From assembly GCA_016786865.1 (NCBI GenBank), contig JAEUVE010000011.1, forward strand, positions 248,001 through 312,000: a DNA stretch of 64,000 nucleotides, given 5' to 3'. Positions 35,174 to 45,500 of the stretch are shown here, piece by piece. Positions within the stretch are counted from its first letter, which is position 1. The number at the start of each line of letters is the position of its first letter. The stretch is from Sediminibacterium sp. (GTDB lineage Bacteria > Bacteroidota > Bacteroidia > Chitinophagales > Chitinophagaceae). The position numbers and the translations under genes are program-made. The notes beneath the pieces were generated by a model. That model saw only the letters and a list, made by a program, of their open reading frames with translations. It did not search any database and was not told the origin of the DNA.

Positions 35174-35917
35174 ATGGTTACCATAGCATTGTACAACCTG
35201 AAGGGGGGCGTTGGTAAAACAGCTGCTTCCATCAACCTGGCTTATTTATCTGCCAAAGAAGGATACAAAACGCTGATCTGGGATCTGGATCCGCAGGGGT
35301 CTTCTTCTTTTTATCTGGGGGTAAATGCTTCTGTTAAGAATGAAGCAAAAAAAATCCTCAGTAATGAAATGGACCTGGAAGATGCCATACAGCATACTTC
35401 ATATGAAAACCTCGATATTATTCCCGCTGATCTTTCTTCGAGGCATGCAGATATTTTGCTGGCCAATATGAAGCAGTCGAAGAAAAAAATTGCTTCATTG
35501 CTGTCGACCATAAAAAAACAATACGACATTGTTTTTTTGGATTGCCCTCCGGGTATTTCCGCATTGCATGATGCTGTTTTTCAAGGGGCAGACTGGATTC
35601 TTATGCCGAATATTCCCACAACCCTGTCTATCCGCTCTTTCGAAACAGTAATGCATTATTGCAAAGAAAACGATGTGGATACGGGTAAGATCAGGTGCTT
35701 CTTCAGTATGGTAGATCACCGTAAAAACCTACACCACGAGGTTATCAATGAGTTTTATAAAGACAAACTATTCTTCAAAAATTATATCCCTTACCTGAGT
35801 GATGTTGAAAAGATGGGTGTGCACGAAGCACCTCTTGAAATTTTTGCCGCAAGCAGTTATGCTGCTCAATGTTACAGGGATCTCTGGAAGGAAATCAGGA
35901 AGAGCTGCATCAATTAA
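35174..35917 (+). CDS. Orphan ParA-family ATPase
   Basis: 247 residues. Deviant Walker A: LKGGVGKTAASINLAY. Walker A' IWDLDPQGSSSFYLG, Walker B IVFLDCPPG. It positions cargo by cycling on DNA or membrane. There is no parB or parS-like array beside it, so this is not the chromosome-partition locus; roles such as positioning protein clusters are possible. It follows chrA by 36 bases and is followed after 5 bases by an esterase. Confidence 0.85.
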   Translation: MVTIALYNLKGGVGKTAASINLAYLSAKEGYKTLIWDLDPQGSSSFYLGVNASVKNEAKKILSNEMDLEDAIQHTSYENLDIIPADLSSRHADILLANMKQSKKKIASLLSTIKKQYDIVFLDCPPGISALHDAVFQGADWILMPNIPTTLSIRSFETVMHYCKENDVDTGKIRCFFSMVDHRKNLHHEVINEFYKDKLFFKNYIPYLSDVEKMGVHEAPLEIFAASSYAAQCYRDLWKEIRKSCIN

Positions 35918-35922
35918 TTACA

Positions 35923-36654
35923 ATGAACAGAGCATTAGATTCCTGGTTCAGTGAGGCCGTTCAGGCTGAAATGCCGATTGCCCGTTATGGGGAAGCCGGC
36001 TTTGTAGTACTTATGATTCCCACAGCAGCTGCGGATTACCTCGAGTATGAACGCTTTCAGTTAATCGGAGACCTGATGCATCTGATTGATACGGGTAAAT
36101 TTCAGGTGTTCAGCATCAACAGTCTGAACAAGGAAAGCTGGATGAACAACGACATGCTCCCGGAGCACAAAGCCATCCGCCACAATCAGTTCAATGCATA
36201 TGTTTTCAACGAGGTAGTTCCTTATATCCGCAGCAAAACCGGGAATGATACCTTGATTTTTACCTGTGGTGCTTCTTTTGGTGCTTTACATGCAATGAAT
36301 CTTTTTCTGAAGCGTCCGGATATCCTGAATGGAGCCATTTGTATGAGCGGAGTTTACAACTTAACGGAATACACCAAAGGATTCTGGGACGACCAGGTTT
36401 ACTTCAACAGCCCTGAGCATTATATTCCCAACCTGAACGATGAATGGTATTTGCAAAAAATCAGGGCCAGCCATCATATTCATATTTATACCGGAAGTGG
36501 CAGTTTTGAAGATCCCGAAGCAGGTAAACGATTTTCCCGGATCCTCTACGATAAAGGTATCTGGAATGATCTGTCCGTATGGGGAGCAGATATTTCGCAT
36601 GATTGGCCTACCTGGCGAAAGATGCTTCCCTATATACTCGAAACAAAGTTTTAA
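35923..36654 (+). CDS. Esterase-like alpha/beta hydrolase
   Basis: About 243 residues from ATG 35923; the frame is open further upstream but would overlap parA by 49 bases. Resembles the esterase D / YbbA group: nucleophile Ser in FTCGASFGALHAMN (GxSxG), ICMSGVYNL, acid residue probably in IYTGSGSFEDP, and catalytic His in DISHDWPTWRKMLP. No signal peptide. Substrate unknown. Only 5 bases after parA, so almost certainly one transcript. Confidence 0.8.
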   Translation: MNRALDSWFSEAVQAEMPIARYGEAGFVVLMIPTAAADYLEYERFQLIGDLMHLIDTGKFQVFSINSLNKESWMNNDMLPEHKAIRHNQFNAYVFNEVVPYIRSKTGNDTLIFTCGASFGALHAMNLFLKRPDILNGAICMSGVYNLTEYTKGFWDDQVYFNSPEHYIPNLNDEWYLQKIRASHHIHIYTGSGSFEDPEAGKRFSRILYDKGIWNDLSVWGADISHDWPTWRKMLPYILETKF

Positions 36655-36730
36655 ACTGCAAAAAACTCGTTAATTCGGCCAATTGAGGAGGAACTATGCG
36701 GCTGCTGATTTAATATTACAACTTAATTAA

Positions 36731-37516
36731 TTGCACTTGAGTATCCGGTTGCGTATTTACTGTTTTGCATTTTTACTTTTATCAGTGGGTTTGCCCGGTA
36801 TTGTGATTGGGCAATTTGCTACAGTAAGCGGAACTGTATACGATATCACCGCACGCCGTCCATTGGAAGCAGTTGCTGTGCAGAGTTCTTCCGGCAGGGG
36901 TACCATCACGGATTCTGCCGGCAGGTATCTGTTGGTTGTTCCGGTAAAGGATTCCATTTGGTTTTCCATGATCGGAAAAACAACCATGAAATACGCGGTC
37001 GATACCATTCACAATCTGGATAATTTCAACGTAATGATTCATGTTCGGGCAACCGAACTGCCCGCGGTGAAAGTTCGGAATAATTATTACCGGTATGATT
37101 CTACGATGAATCGCCAGGACTATGCCAAGGTCTTTAATTTCAAAAAACCTACCCTGGGAATTGTACAGAATTCCACATATAATCCGGGAGCAACCGTTGG
37201 CTTTGACCTCGAAGGCATTATTAACATGTTCCGGTTTAAACACAATCGGAGCATACTCACTCTACAACAGAGACTGATAGAACAGGAGCAGGAGAATTAT
37301 GTAAACAGCCGTTTCTCCAAACAGTTTGTCCGGAAAGTTACCAGACTGCAGTCTCCGGAGCTGGATACGTTTATGCGGAGGTTCAGACCCAGTTATGAAC
37401 TGGTCAAAGTACTGAATGATCTGGAACTCGGCCATTGGATTACCCAAAACCTCGAACTGTACAAATCTTCCAGGTTCAACTGGAGAGGAGGATTGTATCG
37501 CCGGAAAGAAGAGTAA
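36731..37516 (+). CDS. Secreted protein with carboxypeptidase-D regulatory-like domain
   Basis: About 261 residues, TTG start at 36731 (another TTG at 36737). Signal peptide IYCFAFLLLSVGLPGIVIG. The CarbopepD_reg_2 beta-sandwich spans about 30-110 (VSGTVYDITARRPLEAVAVQSS...GTITDSAGRYLLVV), a domain used in outer-membrane TonB-type proteins, here without a barrel. The helical C-terminus is rich in Arg/Gln/Asn. Probably periplasmic or envelope-associated; function unknown. Confidence 0.7.
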   Translation: MHLSIRLRIYCFAFLLLSVGLPGIVIGQFATVSGTVYDITARRPLEAVAVQSSSGRGTITDSAGRYLLVVPVKDSIWFSMIGKTTMKYAVDTIHNLDNFNVMIHVRATELPAVKVRNNYYRYDSTMNRQDYAKVFNFKKPTLGIVQNSTYNPGATVGFDLEGIINMFRFKHNRSILTLQQRLIEQEQENYVNSRFSKQFVRKVTRLQSPELDTFMRRFRPSYELVKVLNDLELGHWITQNLELYKSSRFNWRGGLYRRKEE

Positions 37517-37705
37517 GGTTGTTGTCCGGGCCCAACATATATTAATCTTGTTTTATAACTCAACAAAAATCTGCTGATCTGTATGAACAGTGTACAGGTT
37601 GTGCTTCCTGTTTAGCCGGTAAATTTTAGTCCTCGGCCATTCATCACGGATAGAGGGTTGGGTTTAAATATATTATATCTTTATTCTCTCCAAAAAAACC
37701 AACTT

Positions 37706-38758
37706 TTGAAAAAACTTATTATTGGTCTTTCTTTTTCTGTTTTTCTATTTGCCTGTAAACAGAAAAAAGCAGCACCGGCTCAAAACAACAAATCGCAGGG
37801 ACCAACAATTGTAGATGTAATTATTGCAGGCAGCAGTGATGTTTCCGGTACGGTGGAAGTAAGTGGCGCCGTAATTCCCAAAGAAACCATCAGTATCACT
37901 CCAGAAATCAGCGGCAGACTTATTTATCTGAATGTGCCGGATGGAGCAAAGGTATCCAGGGGTACTGTACTGGCCCGGATCAATGATGCAGATCTGCAGG
38001 CTACCCTGAACAAAACCAGGGTATTGCTGGAAATGGCTCAAAAGACCGAACAGCGACTGAAAAAGTTACTGGCAATCAATGGTATTAACCAGGCAGAATA
38101 CGATATAGCCCTGAATCAGGTAAACAGCTATCAGGCAGATCTGGTAGTAACACAGGCCCAGATTGATAAAACGGTTATTAAGGCCCCATTCGACGGAATT
38201 CTTGGTCTGAGACAAATCAGCCCCGGAGCCTATGTAACTCCAACAACCGTATTGTCTACCCTGCAACAGGTAGACCAGGTGAAAATCGATTTTAATGTAC
38301 CTGAATTGTACACCAATCTGATCCGAAAAGGTGAAATGGTGACGATCCGGTCTAATGAAAGTTCCGCGAACAGGAAGGCGTTGGTGATTGCAACTGATCC
38401 GCAGATTAACGCTACTACCCGAAACCTGAAAGTACGGGCAGTACTGGAAGGCGCTCCCATCAATCCGGGAACATTTGTGAAAGTATACCTGAAAACAGGC
38501 ATTGGCAAGAAGAGTATATTGGTTCCTTCCAATGCTATTATACCAGACGCTACTGCCAAAAAGCTGATTGTGGTAAAAGAGGGCAAAGGTGTTTTTGTAG
38601 ATGTGGAAACCGGTGTCCGAAATGCAGGATCAACAGAAATTGTTGATGGCATTAATCCGGGAGACAGTATAGTCGTAACCGGTGTATTGTTTGTTCGCCC
38701 TAAATCTGATGTTAAGGTCAGAAGTGTTAAGCAACTGAATGAATTAGTAAAACCGTAG
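37706..38758 (+). CDS. RND efflux periplasmic adaptor (membrane fusion lipoprotein)
   Basis: About 350 residues from TTG 37706, which gives a lipoprotein signal (KKLIIGLSFSVFLFAC with the lipobox Cys); the ATG at 37658 adds sixteen residues that would spoil it. Biotinyl-lipoyl halves: VSGAVIPKETISITPEISGRLIYLNVPDGAKV and TVIKAPFDGILGLRQISPGAYV, a short coiled-coil hairpin (about 110-150), and a beta-barrel. It links the inner-membrane pump to an outer-membrane channel. The permease follows after 19 bases; no TolC-type gene is next to it. Confidence 0.88.
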   Translation: MKKLIIGLSFSVFLFACKQKKAAPAQNNKSQGPTIVDVIIAGSSDVSGTVEVSGAVIPKETISITPEISGRLIYLNVPDGAKVSRGTVLARINDADLQATLNKTRVLLEMAQKTEQRLKKLLAINGINQAEYDIALNQVNSYQADLVVTQAQIDKTVIKAPFDGILGLRQISPGAYVTPTTVLSTLQQVDQVKIDFNVPELYTNLIRKGEMVTIRSNESSANRKALVIATDPQINATTRNLKVRAVLEGAPINPGTFVKVYLKTGIGKKSILVPSNAIIPDATAKKLIVVKEGKGVFVDVETGVRNAGSTEIVDGINPGDSIVVTGVLFVRPKSDVKVRSVKQLNELVKP

Positions 38759-38777
38759 AACCCAGCATCTCCACGCA

Positions 38778-41700
38778 ATGAATATATCTGAATTAGCTTT
38801 AAAACGACCTATACTGGCAACGGTGATGAATATCCTCATCGTTTTGTTTGGAGTGGTTGGATACAGTTTTTTGTCTGTGCGGGAATATCCTGCCATTGAT
38901 CCTCCTGTGGTGAATGTAAGAACCTCTTATGCTGGAGCCAATGCAGATATCATTGAGAGTCAGATCACAGAGCCTCTGGAAAAATCCATCAACGGAATTC
39001 CGGGCATCCGCAGTATTTCTTCTTCCAGTTCAAATGGTGCCAGTAATATTACCGTAGAGTTTAACATCGATGAAGACCTGGAGGCTGCAGCCAATGATGT
39101 GCGGGACAAAGTGAGTCAGGCTGTAAGAAACCTGCCACAGGATGTGGATGCGCCTCCCGTGGTTAGTAAATCGGATGCCAACAGTGATTTCATCATCATG
39201 CTGGCAGTACAAAGCGGTACAAAAGGATTGCTGGAACTGAGTGAGTATGCAGAAAACGTATTGCAGGAAAGATTACAAACCATACCAGAGGTAAGTGCAG
39301 TAAACATATTTGGGCAAAAACGCCCTTCCATGCGGATATGGATAAATCCGGATAAAATGAATGCCTTCAACATCGCATTTAGTGATATCCGGACAGCTTT
39401 GAACACGGAGAATGTAGAAATTCCTTCCGGTAAAATATATGGAGACAATACAGAGCTGACGATCCGCGCATTGGGTCGCCTTACCTCAGAAGACGATTTC
39501 AGGAACCTGATCATTCGTCAGGATGCAACAGGTATCGTACGATTGTCGGACATCGCTAAAGTAGAAATTGGTCCTGAGCAATATGAGTTCAGCTGGAGAT
39601 TAAACGGGGTGAATGCAGTAGGTATGGCTATTATTCCGCAACCCGGCGCCAACTATATTAAAATAGCCGACGAGTTTTATAAGCGTCTTGCGGATATTCA
39701 GAAATCGGAAAAAGGTGATTTTAAGCTAACTACCCTCATCGATCAAACGCAGAATGTCCGAAATTCAATTAAAGAGGTAGAAGAAACCCTCCTGATTTCT
39801 TTCTCGCTCGTAGTACTGGTAATTTTCTTCTTCTTCCGAAACTGGCTGATTGCTATACGTCCGCTGATTGATATTCCTATTTCACTGATTGCTACGTTCT
39901 TCATCATGTACATTTCAGGCTTCTCTGTGAATGTACTCACCCTGTTGGGTATTGTACTGGCAACCGGGTTGGTGGTGGATGATGGTATTGTAGTTACCGA
40001 AAATATATTCCGCAAACTCGAAGGCGGGCTTCCAATCAGAAAGGCTGCACTCGAAGGAAGCAAGGAGATTTTCTTTGCAGTCATTTCCACTTCCATCACT
40101 TTGGCAGTAGTATTCCTGCCGGTTATTTTCCTGCAGGGTTTTGTAGGTAGTCTTTTCCGTGAGTTTGGAATTGTAGTTGCTTCTGCGGTATTGATCTCGG
40201 CCTTTGTTTCACTGACCATCACCCCGGTTCTGAATGTGGTATTAAACAGGAAGAATGCCGAGCATGGTAAGTTTTATGAAATGACAGAGCCTTTCTTCAG
40301 AGGGATGGAATCCGGATACAGAAAGTTGCTCACCGCATTTTTACGTGTAAGATGGATGGCCTGGGTAATTATTGCAGCCTGTTTGCTGGGAATCATTTTT
40401 ATTGGTAAAGACCTGCAAAGTGAGCTGGCTCCGCTCGAAGACAGGAGCAGTGTTCGTTTTCAAATGACCGGCCCCGAAGGATCCAGTTACCAGTACATGG
40501 TGGAAACCGGTGATAAATTACTGGCATACCTGATGGATTCGGTTCCGGAGAAATCCTTTGTTTTTGCAGCTGTTCCCGGTTTTGGCGGCTCCGGTGGAGT
40601 AAACTCCGGTAATGCCAGGATCAGGCTGGTGGACCCTGATCAGCGGGATCGCAGTCAGTCTGAAATTGCCAAAGACATTGGTAAAAAATTGGGCCGTTTC
40701 AACAATGCCCGGATTTTTCCCGTGGAGGAGCAAACCATTTCTGTGGGCCTCGGTTCAAGAGGAGCCCTCCCCGTTCAGTTTATTTTGCAAAACCTCGATT
40801 TTGAAAAAATCAAGACGGTCATTCCTAAATTCCTGGAGGAAGCCCGTAAAGACAAAACATTCCAGAACGTAGACGTAAACCTGAAGTTCAACAAACCAGA
40901 GCTGCAGATTACCATAGATCGTATTAAGGCAAAGGATCTGGGTTTATCCACTGCCGATGTTGCTGATGTTGTTTCAAGTGCATTCAGTGGCAGAAGGCTG
41001 GCTTATTTTATCATGAATGGCAAACAATACCAGGTGATTTCACAGGTAGAATACGGAGAAAGACAGAAGCCCGCAGATATTGAAAAGCTCTATGTAAGAA
41101 ATAACCGCGGTGAAAGAATTCCGCTGAGTGCAGTGGTAAAGCTGGAAGAAAGTTCCAACCCGCCTACTTTGTATCACTACAATCGTTTTAAGGCGGCTAC
41201 GATTTCCGCATCACTTGCCGAGGGTAAAACAATTGGTGACGGTGTTAAAGCCATGGAAGCCATTTCGCAGCGTTTGCTAGATGAGAGTTTTAAAACAGCC
41301 CTGAGCGGCCCTTCAAGGGATTATGCAGAAAGTTCTTCCAATACAAGCTTTGCATTCGGTTTGGCCCTGGTTCTCATTTACCTTGTACTGGCAGCTCAGT
41401 TTGAAAGCTTCAAAGATCCGTTCACCATTATGCTTACCGTTCCGCTGGCATTGGCCGGAGCCTTACTTTGTTTATGGATCTTTGATCAGACCATCAATAT
41501 CTTCTCTCAGATTGGTATGATCATGCTGATCGGACTGGTAACCAAGAATGGTATCCTGATTGTGGAATTTGCCAATCAGAAAAGGGAGTTTGGTCTTCCT
41601 AAATTAGAAGCGGTAATTGAAGCATCCACGCAGCGTTTACGCCCGATTCTGATGACCAGCCTTGCTACTGCCCTGGGTGCATTGCCCATTGCTTTAAGTA

Positions 41701-41852
41701 TTGGTGCTGCGGCAACCAGTCGTATACCACTGGGTATTGTAATTGTGGGAGGAATTCTGTTTTCGTTGTTACTGACTCTTCTGGTTATTCCTGCAGTATA
41801 TACTTATATTTCCAGCAAGCATGAGATGAGTAAGATGGACATTACAGAGTAG
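38778..41852 (+). CDS. RND-family efflux permease (AcrB/HAE1 type)
   Basis: 1024 residues. Twelve membrane helices in the RND pattern with two large periplasmic loops. Family motifs: RPILATVMNILIVLFG at the N-terminus, GVVGYSFLSVREYPAIDPPVV, SQITEPLEKSINGIPGI, and the proton-relay helix GIVLATGLVVDDGIVVTENIFR (Asp-Asp). The second repeat ends with LIGLVTKNGILIVEFAN. It exports drugs or other amphipathic compounds by proton antiport. The operon with the adaptor is clear. Confidence 0.93.
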   Translation: MNISELALKRPILATVMNILIVLFGVVGYSFLSVREYPAIDPPVVNVRTSYAGANADIIESQITEPLEKSINGIPGIRSISSSSSNGASNITVEFNIDEDLEAAANDVRDKVSQAVRNLPQDVDAPPVVSKSDANSDFIIMLAVQSGTKGLLELSEYAENVLQERLQTIPEVSAVNIFGQKRPSMRIWINPDKMNAFNIAFSDIRTALNTENVEIPSGKIYGDNTELTIRALGRLTSEDDFRNLIIRQDATGIVRLSDIAKVEIGPEQYEFSWRLNGVNAVGMAIIPQPGANYIKIADEFYKRLADIQKSEKGDFKLTTLIDQTQNVRNSIKEVEETLLISFSLVVLVIFFFFRNWLIAIRPLIDIPISLIATFFIMYISGFSVNVLTLLGIVLATGLVVDDGIVVTENIFRKLEGGLPIRKAALEGSKEIFFAVISTSITLAVVFLPVIFLQGFVGSLFREFGIVVASAVLISAFVSLTITPVLNVVLNRKNAEHGKFYEMTEPFFRGMESGYRKLLTAFLRVRWMAWVIIAACLLGIIFIGKDLQSELAPLEDRSSVRFQMTGPEGSSYQYMVETGDKLLAYLMDSVPEKSFVFAAVPGFGGSGGVNSGNARIRLVDPDQRDRSQSEIAKDIGKKLGRFNNARIFPVEEQTISVGLGSRGALPVQFILQNLDFEKIKTVIPKFLEEARKDKTFQNVDVNLKFNKPELQITIDRIKAKDLGLSTADVADVVSSAFSGRRLAYFIMNGKQYQVISQVEYGERQKPADIEKLYVRNNRGERIPLSAVVKLEESSNPPTLYHYNRFKAATISASLAEGKTIGDGVKAMEAISQRLLDESFKTALSGPSRDYAESSSNTSFAFGLALVLIYLVLAAQFESFKDPFTIMLTVPLALAGALLCLWIFDQTINIFSQIGMIMLIGLVTKNGILIVEFANQKREFGLPKLEAVIEASTQRLRPILMTSLATALGALPIALSIGAAATSRIPLGIVIVGGILFSLLLTLLVIPAVYTYISSKHEMSKMDITE

Positions 41853-41889
41853 TTTTGGAAAATACGGCTAACTTTGTAAAAAATCTTTT

Positions 41890-42540
41890 ATGTCGTCCAG
41901 TTCAATAGCCGATATCCGACGCGATTATATGCTGAAATCTTTTGATGAAGCCGATGCGTTTGATAATCCTTTCGAGCAGTTTACCGCATGGTGGGAAGAA
42001 GCCACCAGTGCTGATATTGATGAGGTAAATGCCATGACTTTGGCAACCGTAAGTGCTGCAGGAAAACCTTCGGCAAGAATCGTACTCCTGAAGGGGTATA
42101 CACATGAAGGATTTGTTTTTTTTACCAACTATTCCAGTGCCAAAGGGCAGGAAATAGCAGCGAACGGACAGGCGGCATTGCTTTTTTTCTGGAAAGAGCT
42201 GGAACGTCAGATCAGGATTGAAGGGAAAGTAAAAAAAATCCCGGCTGCAGACAGCGATGCTTATTTTCATTCCCGTCCTCCGGGAAGCAGGATAGGTGCC
42301 TGGGTTTCACCGCAAAGCCAGGTTATTCCCAACAGACAGTTTCTGGAAGATAATTTTAAAAAGTTAACTGAGCAGTATCCCGATGAAACCCAGGTACCCC
42401 GTCCTGAGCATTGGGGTGGATACATCGTTGTACCCGAAAGCTTTGAATTCTGGCAGGGGAGAAGCAGTCGTTTACACGACCGTCTTCAGTACACATTACA
42501 GCCCAATCATGAATGGAAGCGGGAACGACTTGCACCCTGA
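41890..42540 (+). CDS. pdxH: Pyridoxine/pyridoxamine 5'-phosphate oxidase
   Basis: 216 residues. FMN-binding split barrel with SARIVLLKGYTHEGFVFFTNYSS, the PLP/FMN contacts RIEGKVKKIP and SRPPGSRIGAWVSPQSQ, and the C-terminal EFWQGRSSRLHDRLQY. It oxidises PNP or PMP to pyridoxal phosphate. A TAACTTTG -7 motif at 41869-41876 lies 13 bases before the start. Convergent with the next kinase gene. Confidence 0.94.
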   Translation: MSSSSIADIRRDYMLKSFDEADAFDNPFEQFTAWWEEATSADIDEVNAMTLATVSAAGKPSARIVLLKGYTHEGFVFFTNYSSAKGQEIAANGQAALLFFWKELERQIRIEGKVKKIPAADSDAYFHSRPPGSRIGAWVSPQSQVIPNRQFLEDNFKKLTEQYPDETQVPRPEHWGGYIVVPESFEFWQGRSSRLHDRLQYTLQPNHEWKRERLAP

Positions 42541-42563
42541 TTTAGATAAGCTAATTGCATAGT

Positions 42564-45500
42564 TTAAGCCAGTTCATAGTCCATACGGATCTGAATGAAA
42601 ACCTTATTCAGGTAATTGATCAACTCCTCTGTAAGTGCAGGTATTTTATCTGTTTCTTCTTTGCTCTTTGCGTAAAACTCAATGCGTTCAATTGTTTTGA
42701 ACATTTCTTTGATCCCCAGGTTGTAGATAGATGATTTAATCCGGTGACTGATCTGATAAATATCGTTGATGTTTTGGTCTGCAACAGATTTACTGAGGGC
42801 TGCAAGATCTACCTGTGTGTTTTTGACAAATACAGCAGCTATTTCACGAATGAATTCCCGGTCGCTCTCATCAGGACTGGCTCCTACCAATCCGCTTACA
42901 TCATACAATTTTGCTGATATATTTTTTTCTGCCTGTTGAACATTTGTTGCTTCTTTATCTGTTTCTTCGGATTCCGTATTCAGTTGAAGCAAATTGCTCA
43001 TTGAGCGGAATAACTTTTGCTCAGTGAAAGGTTTGGTAATATAATCATTGAACCCTGCATCGGAAAAACGATCTATTTCATTTTTAAACGCGTTGGCTGT
43101 TAATGCAATAATCGGAACGGAAGCCTTTTTGATCTGGCTCATGTTTCGGATGATCTGGGTAGCTTCATACCCATCCATCTTGGGCATATGGATATCCATT
43201 AAAATAAGGTCAAAATCTTCTTTTTTCAGATTATCAATGGCTTCCTGACCATTTCCTGCAATCACCACATCATGTCCCCAATCTTCCAGAATTTGCTTTA
43301 CAATAATCTGATTAATGGTTACATCTTCAGCAACCAGAATTCTTTTTTTATCCATGCGATCATAAACACGGTTTTCAGAAAGCGCTGGTTTTAACATCGA
43401 CTTGTTGCCTTTTTCATAAGGGATCCTAACGATAAAGGTAGTGCCTACATTGGGTGTACTCTCTACCCGGATTGTTCCACCCTGCAGTTGAACCAGATTT
43501 TTTGAAATAGACAATCCCAGTCCTGTACCTCCGTATTTCCGACTGGTATCTGAAGATGCCTGAACAAATTCTTCAAATATCAAGGGGAGTTGATCTTTGG
43601 TAATACCAATGCCGGTATCTTTTACCCTGAACTCGAACAGCGGTTGAGCATCATCTCCAACTTGTTCGGCAGTCACAGTTATACTTCCTTTTTCGGTGAA
43701 TTTAATCGCATTTCCAATGAGGTTATTCAATACTTGACCAAGCCTGAACGGATCTCCTATCAGCACGGTATCTGCTGGTACATTGTTGATGAATTCCAGC
43801 TGCAGTCCTTTTTCTTCCACTTTGAAAGTAAAAGTCCGGATGGTTACATTGATCTTATGAGCAAGATCAAAAGGAATATGTTCCAGTTCAATTTTACCAG
43901 ATTCAATTTTTGTGAGATCCAACACATCGTTTACAATGTGCAGCAAGTTATTACCCGATTCCAGAATCAGCTTGGTGTAATCGGCCTGCTTAGGGGTAAG
44001 GTTGGTTTTGAGTAAAAGTCCTCCGATGCCGATGATCCCATTCATTGGTGTGCGGATTTCATGGCTGATATTTGCCAGGAAAATTTCTTTCACCTTACTT
44101 GCTTTTTCTGTTGCTTCCTTGGCTTTGATCAGTTCCTGTTCTGCTTCCATCCGTTTGGTTACATCCTGTGAAGATCCGATAATGTATGGTGTAGCGCCCT
44201 CTTCCTCCACTTTATAGTTCTGGAATAAAAGGAAGATCCGCTTACCGGTTTTGCTTATAACAATAAACACGCCCTCGGCCTTACCTGTTTCTAAAACTTC
44301 TTTTAGGTAAATCTTATCGAATTGCTCTTTTCTTTCTGCAGGAATAAAATCTTTGATATTTCTTCCAATAAGCTCACCTTCTGTGTAGCCCATTGCAGCA
44401 CATATGGCTGGATTTACTGTGATCATTTTTCCGGTAAGATCGTGTGTGCAAATCAGTGTTTGACTGTAATTGAACAGGTCTCTGTAACGCTTTTCGTTGA
44501 TCTTAACCTGCTCTTCGATCGTTTTCCGGTCGGTTATATTCAATCCATAGCTGATCACCAGTTTAACCTCGTTGTGTTCGTCCAGTACCGGGTGCATGTT
44601 CCGGATAAAATATTTTTTACTACCATCCGGCTGAGGCAACATTTCTTCTCTGGACTGAAGTTGTTTAGAAGCCATCACTTTGTTGAAGAAGGTTCTGCGA
44701 TCTTCTGCGATCTTGAGTGGGCGATTTCTGAAAACACAATAATCCTCATCTCTTTTTCCAATCATCCATTTGCGCAATTCAGGATCCTTGATGGCAACAG
44801 GGTTAATGAACAGGTAATGGTGGGTATTATCGAATACGGTCAGGTCCATCGGGATACTGTTCAGGATGCTTTCATAGAACTTTCTTTGTGTTTCAAAAGC
44901 CGATTCTGCTTCTTTGAGTTTAGTAATATCCGTATGTGTACCGCTAATTCGGATTGGTTTGCCATTGCTGTCTGTTTCAGTAATTACGCCTCTGTCCAAT
45001 ACCCAGCGAATGTCTCCTTTTGCATTGATGATTCTGTATTCAATGCTGTGGTGGTCTATGAGTCCTTCATCGTATTTTCGGTCGTTCTCTCTCAGAATAA
45101 TTTTATCATCAGGGTGAACATTCAGTAACCAGAGGCCATCTTCTCCTCTTTTGGGATTGAGGAATCCATTGAATTCTATATTGTGATGGGAGAATTCTGT
45201 AACACCTGTTTGGAAATTGTGTTGCCACACATTGTCCCCGATTTTTTCCAATGCTCTTCTGAATCGTTCATCATATGCTTTCAGCTTCCTTTCTTTTTCT
45301 TTTTCCTCCGAAATATCCTCTTCCATGGCAAAATAACCTGCATGTTCTCCATGTTGGTCGAACAATGCCTGTCCGTTGATTCTGATCCAGTAAGGTTTAC
45401 CACTTTTGTGGTAATTGATCAGCTCGCAAACAAAGGGCTGCTGGTTTTTGATCTGGGTTTTCAGGTAGTTGACGGTTTCTTTGTTGCTGTCTGGCCCTTG

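Noticed and set aside
35174..35917. Chromosome-partition (parABS) locus and nearby origin
   Set aside because: No parB, no parS-like repeats and no dnaA or gidA neighbours.
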